DNA from: Dongia rigui
GTDB lineage: Bacteria; Pseudomonadota; Alphaproteobacteria; Dongiales; Dongiaceae
Reading direction: 5' to 3'
NCBI RefSeq assembly: GCF_034044635.1
Contig: NZ_JAXCLX010000001.1
Coordinates: forward strand, 1,488,001 to 1,552,000
Length of the DNA stretch: 64,000 bases
The notes beneath the pieces are model-generated. The model was not told the origin of the DNA, made no database searches, and saw only the letters and a list, made by a program, of their open reading frames with translations. Shown in pieces: positions 33,372-41,710 of this stretch. A program made the position numbers and the translations under genes. Numbering within the stretch: position 1 is the stretch's first letter; the number at the start of each line of letters is the position of its first letter.

Positions 33372-34057
33372 GTCGCGTCGTGAAAAATGATGCCCATCGT
33401 ATAACGTTGCCCGGCGGTGACACGGCTCACCCCATGGCGCAGGTTGACGCGATAGGTGCCGCGCGTACCCGCCACCGGCCGATGATGCACGGCAAAGAGC
33501 ACGGCGTCACCCTTTTGCAGCGGCACGACCATCGGCCTGGATTGCTGGCGCGGGCGCTGTTCAGTCAGCACGAAGTCGCCGCCCTCGAAATCGGCACCGG
33601 GTTGCGACAGCAGGACCGCGATCTGCAGCGGAAAGGCAAGCGCACCATATAGGTCCTGGTGCAGGCAATTATAGTCGCCAGGGTTGTAGCGCAGGATGAG
33701 CGGCGTCGGCCGCACCTGCCCGGCCTGGTGGCATTGCCCGAGGAAATCGGCATGGGTTTCCGGATAGCGCAGACCCAGCCCCATCGCCGCGTTCCAGCGG
33801 TTGGCGATGGGAACCAGCTGGGCATAGAGCGTCGCCCTCTGTTGCGCAATGAGCGGCGGCAGCGGATAGCTGAAGTATTTGTATTCGCCGCGGCCAAAGC
33901 CATGCCGCTCCATCACCACGCGGCTGCGATAATGCCGCTCATCGTCATAGCCGGCGATGAGGGCGGCGCAATCTGCCGCCGCCAGGAAACCAGGCAGCAC
34001 GGCATGGCCGTCGGAATCGAGCGCAGTGCCGACCGCCTGCCAGTCAATGCGCTTCAT
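33368..34057 (-). CDS. 2OG-Fe(II) oxygenase, Oxygenase-NA type (DNA repair-associated)
   Basis: A 229-residue dioxygenase of the family described as acting on damaged nucleic acid (Oxygenase-NA). The iron motif His133-Gln-Asp135 in CLHQDLYG and a distal [21 protein letters not shown] (in part) are visible. The ATG at 34057 overlaps the TGA of ada, and its own TGA overlaps the ATG of alkB, so it is coupled on both sides. Activity of this family is not firmly established; position between two alkylation-repair genes supports a repair role. Confidence 0.88.
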   Translation of the reverse strand: MKRIDWQAVGTALDSDGHAVLPGFLAAADCAALIAGYDDERHYRSRVVMERHGFGRGEYKYFSYPLPPLIAQQRATLYAQLVPIANRWNAAMGLGLRYPETHADFLGQCHQAGQVRPTPLILRYNPGDYNCLHQDLYGALAFPLQIAVLLSQPGADFEGGDFVLTEQRPRQQSRPMVVPLQKGDAVLFAVHHRPVAGTRGTYRVNLRHGVSRVTAGQRYTMGIIFHDAT

Positions 34058-34797
34058 GAAGCCCACTCTCGTGCCAGCAGCGCGCGCTTGCGTGCGACAC
34101 CCCAGCGATAACCCGTGAGCGCGCCATTGCTGCCGATGACACGGTGGCAGGGAATGGCGACGGCGATCGGATTGGCACCGCAGGCCCGTGCCACGGCCCG
34201 CACCGCGCGCGGCCGGCCGATGGCGGCGGCAAGTTCGCTATAGCTTGCGGTGCTGCCAGCCGGGATCGCCAGCAATGCCTGCCACACCCTGCGCTGGAAG
34301 GGCGTGCCTTGCGGATCGAGCCGCCCCATCGCCGTGCCCGCTGGATCGGCCAGCAAGGCCAGCGCCAGCGCCAGCGATGCCGAACCAAGCGTCTCAACCA
34401 GCTGCGCTTTCGGAAAACGCTGCTGCAGGTCCTCAATCAACGCGGCTTTGTCATCGCCCAGGGTCAAGGCACAGATGCCATTGTCGCTCTCAGCCACCAG
34501 CAAGATGCCAAGATCGATCTGTGCCGTCGCATAGCGCGTCACTGCCCGCAGCAAATCCGGCTTGCACCGTTTGCAGGGGCGAAAGCCGGCAGCCTCGGCC
34601 GCCGCCGCATGGTCGTGAAAGGCGACATTCTCCGGGCGCGCCGGTCGGGCCTTGCAGCCCGGCCGGCAATAGACGCCGCTGGTCTTGACGGAATAGAAGA
34701 AACGGCCATCGGCCGTGGCATCGCGCGCCACGACAGCGGCCCAGCGCGGATCGTTGAGGGTCGCTGCAGCGCGATCTGTCTTTTCGGTCCTGGTCAT
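34054..34797 (-). CDS. ada: Ada-type methyltransferase lacking the AraC domain
   Basis: A 247-residue two-domain protein. The N-terminal zinc/methylphosphotriester domain carries Cys44, Cys48, Cys75 and Cys78, with the spacing of Cys38, 42, 69 and 72 in E. coli Ada. The C-terminal O6-alkylguanine transferase has Cys217 in AIPCHRVIG. In E. coli Ada an AraC-type HTH of about 100 residues separates them; here CKRCKPD joins almost directly to [18 protein letters not shown]. So both methyl acceptors are kept and the DNA-binding activator part is gone. It heads the ada/Oxygenase-NA/alkB operon. Confidence 0.93.
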   Translation of the reverse strand: MTRTEKTDRAAATLNDPRWAAVVARDATADGRFFYSVKTSGVYCRPGCKARPARPENVAFHDHAAAAEAAGFRPCKRCKPDLLRAVTRYATAQIDLGILLVAESDNGICALTLGDDKAALIEDLQQRFPKAQLVETLGSASLALALALLADPAGTAMGRLDPQGTPFQRRVWQALLAIPAGSTASYSELAAAIGRPRAVRAVARACGANPIAVAIPCHRVIGSNGALTGYRWGVARKRALLAREWAS

Positions 34798-34864
34798 CGC
34801 TCGTCCTTTCAGTCGCGAAGGTGATGGACCTTAATCTGGCGAACGGGCGATCGACACGCACTCC

Positions 34865-34906
34865 GGTTCTTGTGCTGGGGTTCTTGTGCGGGGGCTCTTG
34901 CGCTGG
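34865..34906. repeat. Three 14-bp tandem repeats before ada
   Basis: Units GGTTCTTGTGCTGG, GGTTCTTGTGCGGG and GGCTCTTGCGCTGG abut at 34865-34878, 34879-34892 and 34893-34906 in the 163-bp spacer between ada and the divergent LysR gene. They could be protein-binding iterons controlling either gene, or simple slippage repeats. Confidence 0.75.
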
Positions 34907-34960
34907 CGCAGATATCAACTTTCGCCATAATGCCGCAGGAACGACAAGCGGGAGCGCCGG

Positions 34961-35875
34961 ATGGACAGGATCGATGCGATGCGCGTCTTCGTGACGGCAC
35001 TCGATGAAGGCAGTCTTGCGGGGGCGGGCCGTAAGCTCGGCCATTCGGCGGCGGCTGTCACGCGTGCCATCGGTTTCCTGGAAAGCCATGTCGGGACGCC
35101 GCTGCTGCACCGCACCACACGTTCCATTCGCCTCAGCGAAGCGGGGGAGCGCTATGCCGCCGCCTGCCGCCGCGTGCTGTCTGAACTCGACGAGGCCGAT
35201 CTGCTGGCATCCGGCGAAGGTGCCGCGCCACGCGGGCTCCTCACACTGACCGGTCCGCTGTCCAGCGGCGGAACGGTGCTGCGCCCAGTGCTCGATGCGT
35301 TCTTGGACGCACATCCGGAGATCCGCGCGCGGCTCCATCTGATGGACCGGAAAGTGTCGCTGATCGAGGAAGGCATCGACGTGGCACTGCGCATCGCGCA
35401 TCTGCCGGATTCGAGTTTGATCGCGATCCGGCTCGGCGAGGTGCGGCGGGTCGTGGCGGCATCGCCTGCCTATTTGCAGGGCCGCCCCAGGATCCGATTG
35501 CCCAAAGATCTGGCCGACCATCAATGCATCGCCATGACGGTGTTCGGCGCCGACAATTGGGCCTTTCCGCAAGGGAGGCCAGGGCGGAAGGCTGAAAGCA
35601 TCGATATCGCCCCCCGCCTCGTGGTCAACACGGTCGAGGCGGCGGTGGCCTCCGCCGTCGAAGGGCATGGATTGACACGGGTCTTTTCCTACCAGGTCGC
35701 CGAGGAGGTCCGCGCCGGCCGGCTCGTCCATGTGCTGGTCGATCCGCCGGAAGCGGCCCTGCCGGTGCATCTCCTGACACCGGAGGGCCGCCTCGGCGTT
35801 CCCAAAGTGCGCGCCTTCTTCGACTTCGCCGTGCCCCGGCTGAAGGCGGATCTGGCGCGTATGGCAAAGCTCTGA
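34961..35875 (+). CDS. LysR-family regulator
   Basis: A 304-residue LTTR of the single-letter 'MDRIDAMRVFVTALDEGSLA' class: N-terminal helix-turn-helix (GRKLGHSAAAVTRAIGFLES), then an effector domain with RIAHLPDSSLIAIRLGEVRR (in part). It is divergent from ada and convergent with the tautomerase-SDR pair, 9 bases away. Regulators of this class often control neighbouring short oxidoreductase genes, so the SDR at 36122 is a candidate target, although the layout is not the usual divergent one. Confidence 0.93.
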   Translation: MDRIDAMRVFVTALDEGSLAGAGRKLGHSAAAVTRAIGFLESHVGTPLLHRTTRSIRLSEAGERYAAACRRVLSELDEADLLASGEGAAPRGLLTLTGPLSSGGTVLRPVLDAFLDAHPEIRARLHLMDRKVSLIEEGIDVALRIAHLPDSSLIAIRLGEVRRVVAASPAYLQGRPRIRLPKDLADHQCIAMTVFGADNWAFPQGRPGRKAESIDIAPRLVVNTVEAAVASAVEGHGLTRVFSYQVAEEVRAGRLVHVLVDPPEAALPVHLLTPEGRLGVPKVRAFFDFAVPRLKADLARMAKL

Positions 35876-35884
35876 GGCGCGGGG

Positions 35885-36100
35885 TCAGCTCTTTTCGCCG
35901 GCCTGCCGGCGATAGTCTTCGACCGGCAGGCCGCCCACACCCCAATCCTCAAGCTCCACCTCGTTGATGACGACGAAGGTGGCGCTGAGCGGCTTGCCCA
36001 AGACATCGCGCAGGACTTCGCTGATGCCCTTGATCACCTGGGCCTTCTGTTCGCGCGTGGTGCCACCCTCGCGCGTGATCTTGACGTTGACGTAAGGCAT
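35885..36100 (-). CDS. 4-oxalocrotonate tautomerase-like protein
   Basis: A 71-residue tautomerase-superfamily protein with catalytic Pro2 (MPYVNVKITREGGTTREQK) and ISEVLRDVLGKP. The C-terminus EDWGVGGLPVEDYRR is typical of the small 4-OT-like enzymes often found beside SDR genes. It likely forms a homohexamer that interconverts keto-enol tautomers. It lies 21 bases downstream of the SDR gene and is cotranscribed. Confidence 0.9.
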   Translation of the reverse strand: MPYVNVKITREGGTTREQKAQVIKGISEVLRDVLGKPLSATFVVINEVELEDWGVGGLPVEDYRRQAGEKS

Positions 36101-36121
36101 TCACATTCTCCCCTTCTTCTT

Positions 36122-36841
36122 TTAGCTGGCGATCTGCCATTGGCCGGCATGGGCGCCGCCATCGACATGGATGATCTCACCGGTCACGAAAGCGGCGCGG
36201 TCGAGATAGCGCACAGCTTCGACGATCTCGTCCGTTTCGCCAAGCCGTCCCATGGGCTGGAGCTTGGCCAGGAAGTTGCGGTCCGCACCTTCGTTCATCG
36301 ACGTCTTGATGATACCCGGCGAGACGGCATTCACGCGAATGCCCTTGGTTGCATATTCGGTGGCGAGCGATTTGGTGATGGCGGCGAGCCCGCCCTTGCT
36401 GAGCGCGGCAAGACCCGTGGGCACCGCACCGATCGGTTGATCGACCAGCGAGGTCGTCACGTTGACGATATGGCCGCTGCCCTGTTTCAGCATCTGGCGC
36501 GCCACGCGCTGGGTGATGTGGAAGAAGCCAGCGACATTGGTCGACATGACGGCGTTGTAATCCTCAGCCGTGTAGTCGACGAACGGCTTGCCGATGAAGA
36601 TGCCGGCATTGTTGACGAGCGTGTCGATGCGCCCCCAGCGCTCCAGTGTCGCCGCCACGATACGGTCTGCCACGGCGGGGTCGGCAACGTCGCCGGCGAT
36701 GCTGAGGATATGGGTATCGTTGGCCGGCTGCAGGTTGCGGGAATTGGCGACAATGCGGTGGCCATCGGCCTGAAGCCCCGCGACCAAAGCGGCACCGATG
36801 CCGCGCGAAGCGCCTGTAATGACAATGACTTTCTCACTCAT
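36122..36841 (-). CDS. SDR-family protein lacking the catalytic Tyr
   Basis: A 239-residue SDR with the glycine motif TGASRGIG (9-16), NNAG (77-80) and Ser131. The active-site lysine Lys149 is present in ALSKGG, but the residue four before it, normally Tyr, is Ala145 (GLAALSK). The rest of the fold, including VSPGIIKTSM and the C-terminal GEIIHVDGG, is intact. I recall a natural SDR subgroup with this pattern (SLVDQP....LASLTKGG), so this is probably not a sequencing error. Catalytic mechanism is therefore uncertain. Operon with the tautomerase gene. Confidence 0.88.
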   Translation of the reverse strand: MSEKVIVITGASRGIGAALVAGLQADGHRIVANSRNLQPANDTHILSIAGDVADPAVADRIVAATLERWGRIDTLVNNAGIFIGKPFVDYTAEDYNAVMSTNVAGFFHITQRVARQMLKQGSGHIVNVTTSLVDQPIGAVPTGLAALSKGGLAAITKSLATEYATKGIRVNAVSPGIIKTSMNEGADRNFLAKLQPMGRLGETDEIVEAVRYLDRAAFVTGEIIHVDGGAHAGQWQIAS

Positions 36842-37037
36842 GATCGGTTCTCCTGATGGCGTGGGTGGTGGTGTTCCATGAGTAAGGGATGGGGCCCTGC
36901 GCGCTGTAGCCGCGCTGGCGGGAAGTCAGTCTTGCTGGAAATGGCATAATGGCCCCTGAGGCCGGGAACCGGGGGATTTTCCGGGCGTTGATTGGCGTGG
37001 CCCGGGATGCGGGTCCCACCCATGAGGGAAGCTAGTC

Positions 37038-37406
37038 ATGCGCTGGATCGCCGACGGCATTATCGCCTTGTTGTGGTTCTCACCCGTCGTTGTAGGGATT
37101 GCCGCCTTGCCGGCCGATGCCGGCGACGACAAGGTCGACCTCGCCCCCGCCATCTGGGCAGACTACCAGATCTACCTCAACAATCTTGGCAGCGACGAAG
37201 CCTATTATGCGGTGACCGAGGATGGACTAGGCGGTGCGCCGTCGGGCTGCGCCTTGACCAAATGCCTGCCCAGTGCGGGCAAGGCCGGCGCCACCCGTGA
37301 AGAGGCATTGAAGCGCTGCGAGGATATCTCGCCGCCCAGCCGAGACTGCGTGATCTTCGCCGTGCGCGATGAAATCGTCGCCGATTACGAGATGCGCGAT
37401 TATTAG
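37038..37406 (+). CDS. Exported small protein, unknown function
   Basis: A 122-residue protein with an N-terminal hydrophobic signal (residues 6-27, ending PADAG). The mature part has a four-Cys pattern (SGCALTKCLPSAGKAG, then ALKRCEDISPPSRDCVIFAV), with the second pair followed by an aromatic/hydrophobic strand, a layout seen in some small exported proteins of alphaproteobacteria. Two disulfides in the periplasm are likely. I cannot name a function. It overlaps the convergent DOPA-dioxygenase gene by 4 bases. Confidence 0.75.
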   Translation: MRWIADGIIALLWFSPVVVGIAALPADAGDDKVDLAPAIWADYQIYLNNLGSDEAYYAVTEDGLGGAPSGCALTKCLPSAGKAGATREEALKRCEDISPPSRDCVIFAVRDEIVADYEMRDY

Positions 37407-37810
37407 GGAACCAGCGTGGGTGCGGTATTGGGCGGGCGCGCTTCTTCCGCCTCAGTCTCTTCCTGCAACATGTCTTGGTTGACGATCGGCAGGATTTCGC
37501 CGAGCCACAGGCCTTGCTCGAGATGGTCGATGCGCTCGCGGCCGGTATTGGGGTGGACCAGCACGGCAAGGCCCTGCCGGTTCAGCATCAGCCAGGGGAC
37601 GAACAGGGCAAAGGTCGGCACGTCGAAGCTGACCTGATACATCGCGCGGGCGTGTGGACCGATGCGGCGGTCATGGACGCGCCCCAGTGCCACCGTGAAG
37701 CGCTCGGCGATGCGGTCACGCAAATCCATCGCAATGGCCCGCTGTTCCGGCCCGTCGAAATAGATGTGGGCGTGGTAGCTGGCGATCTCGGCTATCGGGC
37801 GCAGGCTCAT
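37403..37810 (-). CDS. DOPA 4,5-dioxygenase family protein
   Basis: A 135-residue protein of the DOPA 4,5-dioxygenase-like family, marked by YHAHIYFDG, a Tyr-rich centre MYQVSFDV and VLVHPNTGRERIDH. The two His-containing motifs should bind iron for ring cleavage of catechols. In bacteria these enzymes act on unidentified catecholic substrates. It starts 4 bases after the LysE-type gene and is probably cotranscribed with it, though a functional link is not obvious. Confidence 0.88.
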   Translation of the reverse strand: MSLRPIAEIASYHAHIYFDGPEQRAIAMDLRDRIAERFTVALGRVHDRRIGPHARAMYQVSFDVPTFALFVPWLMLNRQGLAVLVHPNTGRERIDHLEQGLWLGEILPIVNQDMLQEETEAEEARPPNTAPTLVP

Positions 37811-37814
37811 GATG

Positions 37815-38426
37815 TCAGCGCGTGGCCACGGCGACGGCCACGCCGGCCATGACGCCGCCGGTCGTGCGGTTGACGATCTTCATCTGCTTGGGCGAGGCGA
37901 TGAAGGCCCGTGCCTTCGCCGCCAGCACGGCATAGACCATCATGACGGCAAAGAGGATGAGCGGCATCAGCACGCAGAGCTCGAGGATGGCGGGCCAGCG
38001 CATCTCTTCCAGCACCACGAGTTGGGGCAGGATGGCGAGGAAGAACACCATGGTTTTCGGATTGCCGACGGTCATGGAAAAGCCCGAGAGCGCCAGGCGC
38101 AGGCCCTCGCCGCGGGCATAATCCTGGTCTTCCGGCATCTTGGCGGGCGCCCGCCACAGCTTCCAGGCGAGATAGAGGAGGTAGGCGGCGCCGACATATT
38201 TGATGGCGGCGAAGACGTAATAGAAATTGTGTGCCAGCACCGTGAGGCCGCTCACCACCAGGCCGAACCAGAACAGATCGCCGCAGACGATGCCGGCGAT
38301 GAAGGGCATGGTGCGGCGATGCCCGGTGGCTAGTGCCCGCGCCACCACGGCAGCGACGCCCGGTCCCGGCGAGAGAACAGCCAGGGCATAAACGCCGGAA
38401 AAAATGAGCAGCGCCATGGGGGTCAT
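37815..38426 (-). CDS. LysE/RhtB-family exporter
   Basis: A 203-residue membrane protein with six predicted segments and the LysE-family opening ALAVLSPGPGVAAVVARAL, where SPGPG is the family hallmark. NPKTMVFFLAILPQ in the middle is likewise typical. These export amino acids or their derivatives such as homoserine. The ATG at 38426 follows GGAG by 11 bases and gives the usual length; an upstream extension is Arg/Ser-rich and unlikely. Upstream partner of the DOPA-dioxygenase gene. Confidence 0.9.
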   Translation of the reverse strand: MTPMALLIFSGVYALAVLSPGPGVAAVVARALATGHRRTMPFIAGIVCGDLFWFGLVVSGLTVLAHNFYYVFAAIKYVGAAYLLYLAWKLWRAPAKMPEDQDYARGEGLRLALSGFSMTVGNPKTMVFFLAILPQLVVLEEMRWPAILELCVLMPLILFAVMMVYAVLAAKARAFIASPKQMKIVNRTTGGVMAGVAVAVATR

Positions 38427-38580
38427 GCGATAGGACTCCAGGGATAGCGGGCCGGCTGGCCGCGAGCTTCCATCTTCTAGAACAGAAAAAGACTGAAGGC
38501 GACCCTTGTGAGCGAAGGAACGGGGTCGCGTCCGGCGCATTCCTTGCTAGAATCGGCAAGCAGGAGGACCATCCCAAAGA

Positions 38581-39183
38581 ATGTCCAAGCCCATCAAGGT
38601 GATCAGCTGGAATCTGTGGCATCGCGGGGGCGCGCTGGTCGGCGACCTTGCCAGCCTCATCGAGGCGGAACAGCCGGACCTGCTGTTGATGCAGGAGGCC
38701 AAGCGCCCGCTGGAGGCCTTGCCGCAGCTGGTCGGCGGCCACTTCCACTGGCAGGAAATGCAGAAGCGCGTCTATGGCCTGGCCTTCTGGTCGCGCCATG
38801 AACTGGGTGAGGGCTACTCCATTCCCTTGCCCATCTCACCCTTTCCCATCCGTGTGCCGCCACGTCTGGCGCAGATTCTGAAACTCGACGGCATCTCCAT
38901 CGCCAATGTGCATCTTTCCCATGGGCAGGTGCTCAATCGCCGGCAGCTCAAGGCCATAGCCGAGGCGACGCATGGCCCCACGGTCATCATCGGCGATTGC
39001 AATGCCGTGGGGCCGATCGCCTTGGGTGGATTTGCCGAAGTGGGCCCGCGCAACCCGACACACAAGCTTAAAACCCGTCTCGACCGCTGCCTCATCCGCG
39101 ACCTGCATTGCACCCAGGCCCGCGTGCTGGGACGGGGTCCCTCTGATCATCACCCGATCGAGGTGCTGCTAAGCCGGGCTTAG
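38581..39183 (+). CDS. Endonuclease/exonuclease/phosphatase family protein
   Basis: A 200-residue EEP-fold protein with the standard order of catalytic motifs: ISWNLWHRG, LLMQEAKRP, ANVHLSHGQ, IGDCNAVGP, LDRCLIRD and a final SDHHPIEV. At 200 residues it is a minimal version of the domain without signal peptide or added module, so it acts in the cytoplasm on a phosphodiester or phosphomonoester. Substrate unknown. A REP-like palindrome follows at 39215-39261. Confidence 0.9.
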   Translation: MSKPIKVISWNLWHRGGALVGDLASLIEAEQPDLLLMQEAKRPLEALPQLVGGHFHWQEMQKRVYGLAFWSRHELGEGYSIPLPISPFPIRVPPRLAQILKLDGISIANVHLSHGQVLNRRQLKAIAEATHGPTVIIGDCNAVGPIALGGFAEVGPRNPTHKLKTRLDRCLIRDLHCTQARVLGRGPSDHHPIEVLLSRA

Positions 39184-39214
39184 CGACATTTTTCTCTGTC
39201 ACTACGGCCGCTAC

Positions 39215-39261
39215 TTGTCATCCCCGCTTATTTGTCATCCCCGCGAAAGCGGGGATGACAA
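39215..39261. repeat. REP-like palindrome (GTCATCCCCGC family)
   Basis: TTGTCATCCCCGC (39232-39244) and GCGGGGATGACAA (39249-39261) form a perfect 13-bp stem around GAAA. A further half-copy, TTGTCATCCCCGC, lies at 39215-39227. This type of palindrome is widespread between proteobacterial genes. Here it separates the convergent ends of the EEP and cardiolipin synthase genes and may terminate both transcripts. Confidence 0.85.
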
Positions 39262-39288
39262 GACTGGATTGCGCAAGAAGCGGCGAAA

Positions 39289-40707
39289 TTAAAGATACGG
39301 CAGCAGCAACCTCGCCGCCCTGTCCCGCAATCGGACAAGGAACGGCCGCCGGCGCAATTGCTTCAGGGTGAAGCCCTTGCCGCGCTTGCGTTCGAACTCC
39401 GCCTCGATCTGGCGGGCGAAGATGCGGTCGTAGATCTCGAGATTGATTTCAAAATTGAGACGCATGGACCTCGCATCCCAATTGGCGCTGCCGATCAGCG
39501 ACCAGCGGCCGTCGATGGTCAGCAGCTTCGAATGTTCGAAGGGCTTGGGCGCCCGCCACAGCCGCCCACCCGACACCAGCAGCGGCTCGACATGCGCCCG
39601 CGTCGCCCAATCGATGAAGGCATGGTCGGATTCCGCCGGAATGACGACATCGACCGAAACGCCCCGCATGGCGGCAAGTGAAAGCGCGGTGATGAGCCGG
39701 TCCTCGGGCAGGAAATAGGGCGTTACGATCTTGATCGAGGCGCGCGCGGTGCTGATCGCCTGCAGGAACATGAATTCGATCTTGTCGATATCCTGGTCGG
39801 GGCCTGACGTGACGACACGTGCCTCGGCGCGGCCGGCGGGATCGATGACCGGAAACCACAGCGGGCCTTTCAACTCTTCGCCTGTCGTGAAGATCCAATC
39901 GGTGGCGAAGGCTTCCATGATCTGCGCCACGACCGGACCCTCGACCGAGAAATGTTCGTCGCGGATCGGATTGTCAGTCTGGTGCGCCAGCAGATTGTCA
40001 CTGCTGATGTTGATGCCGCCGATGAAGGCCTGGCGGCCGTCGATGACGAGAATCTTTCGGTGACTGCGCAGATTGAGGAAGGCCATGCGCCACGGCACGA
40101 AGGAATGCAGGAAGCGCGCGGCCTTCAGGCCCTCGGCCCGCATGCGATGATAGGCCGGTGACAACAGGTAGCCGCTGCCGACGCCGTCAACGATGATGCG
40201 CACATCGACCTTGCGCTGTTTTGCGTCCGAAAGGGCGGCAATGAAAGCCCGCCCGATCGCATCGTCATCGAAGATGTAACTGGACAGCGCAATGCTGCTG
40301 CTGGCGCCGTTGATCGCCGCCAGCATCGCTGGATAGGCTTCGTCGCCATTCCTTAACAGCTTGATATTATTGCCAGATTGGGTGGGCCGCTCGGTGATGC
40401 GGGCGACCGCCTGCTGGAGTGGGGCAAGATAGTCACGCCGTGGCGGCGACTCGAGATAGGGATGCTTGTGCAAGGCGCGGCGACGCCGTCGCTTGATGCG
40501 GAAGGCCTTGCGCTGCACCCGGTTGATGCCGAACAGCGCATAGAGCAGACAGCCGATGATGGGTGAGAGCCAGGCAAGGCCCATCCACCCCACCGCAGAG
40601 CGCACGTCGCGTTTATAGAGGAGGACATGAAAGGTGACGATCAGCGCCAGCGGTATGTGCACCACCGAGAGCCATTCGCCGATGCTGCGAAAAATCTGAT
40701 CGTTCAT
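39289..40707 (-). CDS. Cardiolipin synthase (PLD superfamily)
   Basis: A 472-residue membrane enzyme that joins two phosphatidylglycerols or related lipids to cardiolipin. Two N-terminal segments (about 12-34 and 42-63, with LYALFGINRVQRKA after them) are followed by two phospholipase D motifs: HRKILVIDGRQAFIGGINIS (in part) and HSKLLTIDGRWSLIGSANWD. The ATG at 40707 overlaps the stop of the small membrane protein upstream (ATGA). The longer open frame to 41097 overlaps that gene and is rejected. Confidence 0.93.
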   Translation of the reverse strand: MNDQIFRSIGEWLSVVHIPLALIVTFHVLLYKRDVRSAVGWMGLAWLSPIIGCLLYALFGINRVQRKAFRIKRRRRRALHKHPYLESPPRRDYLAPLQQAVARITERPTQSGNNIKLLRNGDEAYPAMLAAINGASSSIALSSYIFDDDAIGRAFIAALSDAKQRKVDVRIIVDGVGSGYLLSPAYHRMRAEGLKAARFLHSFVPWRMAFLNLRSHRKILVIDGRQAFIGGINISSDNLLAHQTDNPIRDEHFSVEGPVVAQIMEAFATDWIFTTGEELKGPLWFPVIDPAGRAEARVVTSGPDQDIDKIEFMFLQAISTARASIKIVTPYFLPEDRLITALSLAAMRGVSVDVVIPAESDHAFIDWATRAHVEPLLVSGGRLWRAPKPFEHSKLLTIDGRWSLIGSANWDARSMRLNFEINLEIYDRIFARQIEAEFERKRGKGFTLKQLRRRPFLVRLRDRAARLLLPYL

Positions 40708-41042
40708 GGGAACCACTGCGGCCGCTTCACCGCGAGCCAGTTGATGAAGCGATAGAGCAAGTGTTTGAGCAGTGGAATGTCGACCGCCAGCAACAGCAGC
40801 CCCAGTGGCAGCATCCACAATCCGAACACAGGCAGGAAGCTGAGGAAGCCGCCGGGAATGAGCAGCGCCGCAACAGGCAAGCGCACCCAGCGCGCATGCG
40901 GGCGGCGCAGACCACGGATCGCGCGCGCCAGCCAAGACGGCAGTCGCGCCAGAAGTTTTTCGATATTCGCTTCCGCCAGCGCCGCTGCGTCGCGCTGCGG
41001 GAGGTGCTGGCGCACCGCCGAGTCCGCCATGAGACAGGTCAT
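40704..41042 (-). CDS. Small membrane protein upstream of cardiolipin synthase
   Basis: A protein of about 112 residues. The N-terminal half is a soluble helix (LLARLPSWLARAIRGLRRPHA), followed by a hydrophobic hairpin LLIPGGFLSFLPVFGLWMLPL (in part) and a final amphipathic tail rich in Trp. It resembles small tryptophan-containing membrane proteins of unknown function known from alphaproteobacteria. ATG at 41042 or 41030 are both possible; neither has an ideal ribosome site. Coupled by ATGA to the cardiolipin synthase gene, so a role in membrane lipid handling is plausible. Confidence 0.72.
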   Translation of the reverse strand: MTCLMADSAVRQHLPQRDAAALAEANIEKLLARLPSWLARAIRGLRRPHARWVRLPVAALLIPGGFLSFLPVFGLWMLPLGLLLLAVDIPLLKHLLYRFINWLAVKRPQWFP

Positions 41043-41168
41043 CCTTGCTGCACCGCGTGCATAACGGAATCGACTGCCGCCGGTTCCGGCCAGCCATGCA
41101 TCAAGCTGGTGCGCGCCATGCAAAACGCGCTAGATGTTATCCACAGGTCCAGGTCCGCAGATTGCATC

Positions 41169-41456
41169 ATGGTTGCCGTCAAAGAGCCATCGCCTTGTTT
41201 CGTCTATATTCTAGGCTGCGAGACCCCACGTGGCTACCGAACCTATGTCGGCTGGACGCTCGATCTGGAACGGCGTCTCGCGCAACATAATAACGGCAGC
41301 GGCGCCAAGTCGACCCGCGGCCACGTTTGGACATTGCTCTATCACGAACAATATGCGACACGACGCGAGGCCATGAGCCGGGAATGGCACCTGAAACGGG
41401 ACCGTGCGTTCCGAAAAAAGATCCGGCCAAGCACAAGCGATGATGACAACCAGTAG
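41169..41456 (+). CDS. GIY-YIG domain protein (UPF0213 type)
   Basis: A 95-residue single-domain GIY-YIG protein: FVYILGCETPRGYRTYVGWTLDLERRLAQHN (in part) with the two Tyr of the motif as VYIL...TYVG, the catalytic Arg in LERRLAQHNNG and the Glu in REAMSREWHLK. Stand-alone members such as YhbQ have been linked to nucleic-acid cleavage, but their biological role is unclear. ATG at 41169 is chosen because the domain begins at once afterwards; the longer open frame upstream runs antisense to the previous gene. Confidence 0.85.
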   Translation: MVAVKEPSPCFVYILGCETPRGYRTYVGWTLDLERRLAQHNNGSGAKSTRGHVWTLLYHEQYATRREAMSREWHLKRDRAFRKKIRPSTSDDDNQ

Positions 41457-41516
41457 GGGATGACTGGGCGTTGCGCGTGCAAAGACACAGATCAGTGTCA
41501 GACAAAGGGTAGGGAT

Positions 41517-41705
41517 ATGAGCATCGACACCGTCGAGACCTATGACAAGGCCGCCGCAGAACTGATTGCTCGCTATCGCGAAAGCGCCTTGATGATCGCC
41601 AAGAACCGCGTTGCGCAGTTCGAGGGCGAAGGCGATTGGAAGATGCATCGCCGTTCGCTGATGGTCCTCACCTCGGTCGAGCGATTGATCGGCGAAGCGC
41701 GCTGA
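41517..41705 (+). CDS. Small conserved-looking protein, unknown function
   Basis: A 62-residue, probably all-helical protein (ETYDKAAAELIARYRESALM, then HRRSLMVLTSVERLIGEAR). The ribosome site AGGG stands 2 bases before ATG. It contains no Cys and no membrane segment. It ends just before the GNAT reading frame (tandem overlap with its ribosome site), so the two may be translationally coupled. Function unknown. Confidence 0.65.
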   Translation: MSIDTVETYDKAAAELIARYRESALMIAKNRVAQFEGEGDWKMHRRSLMVLTSVERLIGEAR

Positions 41706-41710
41706 AGGCG

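Noticed and set aside
34865-34906. CRISPR-like repeat
   Set aside because: The 14-bp units abut without spacers and there are no cas genes.
40708-41097. N-terminal extension of cardiolipin synthase
   Set aside because: It overlaps the small membrane protein gene in another frame; ATGA coupling at 40704-40707 fits the shorter version.
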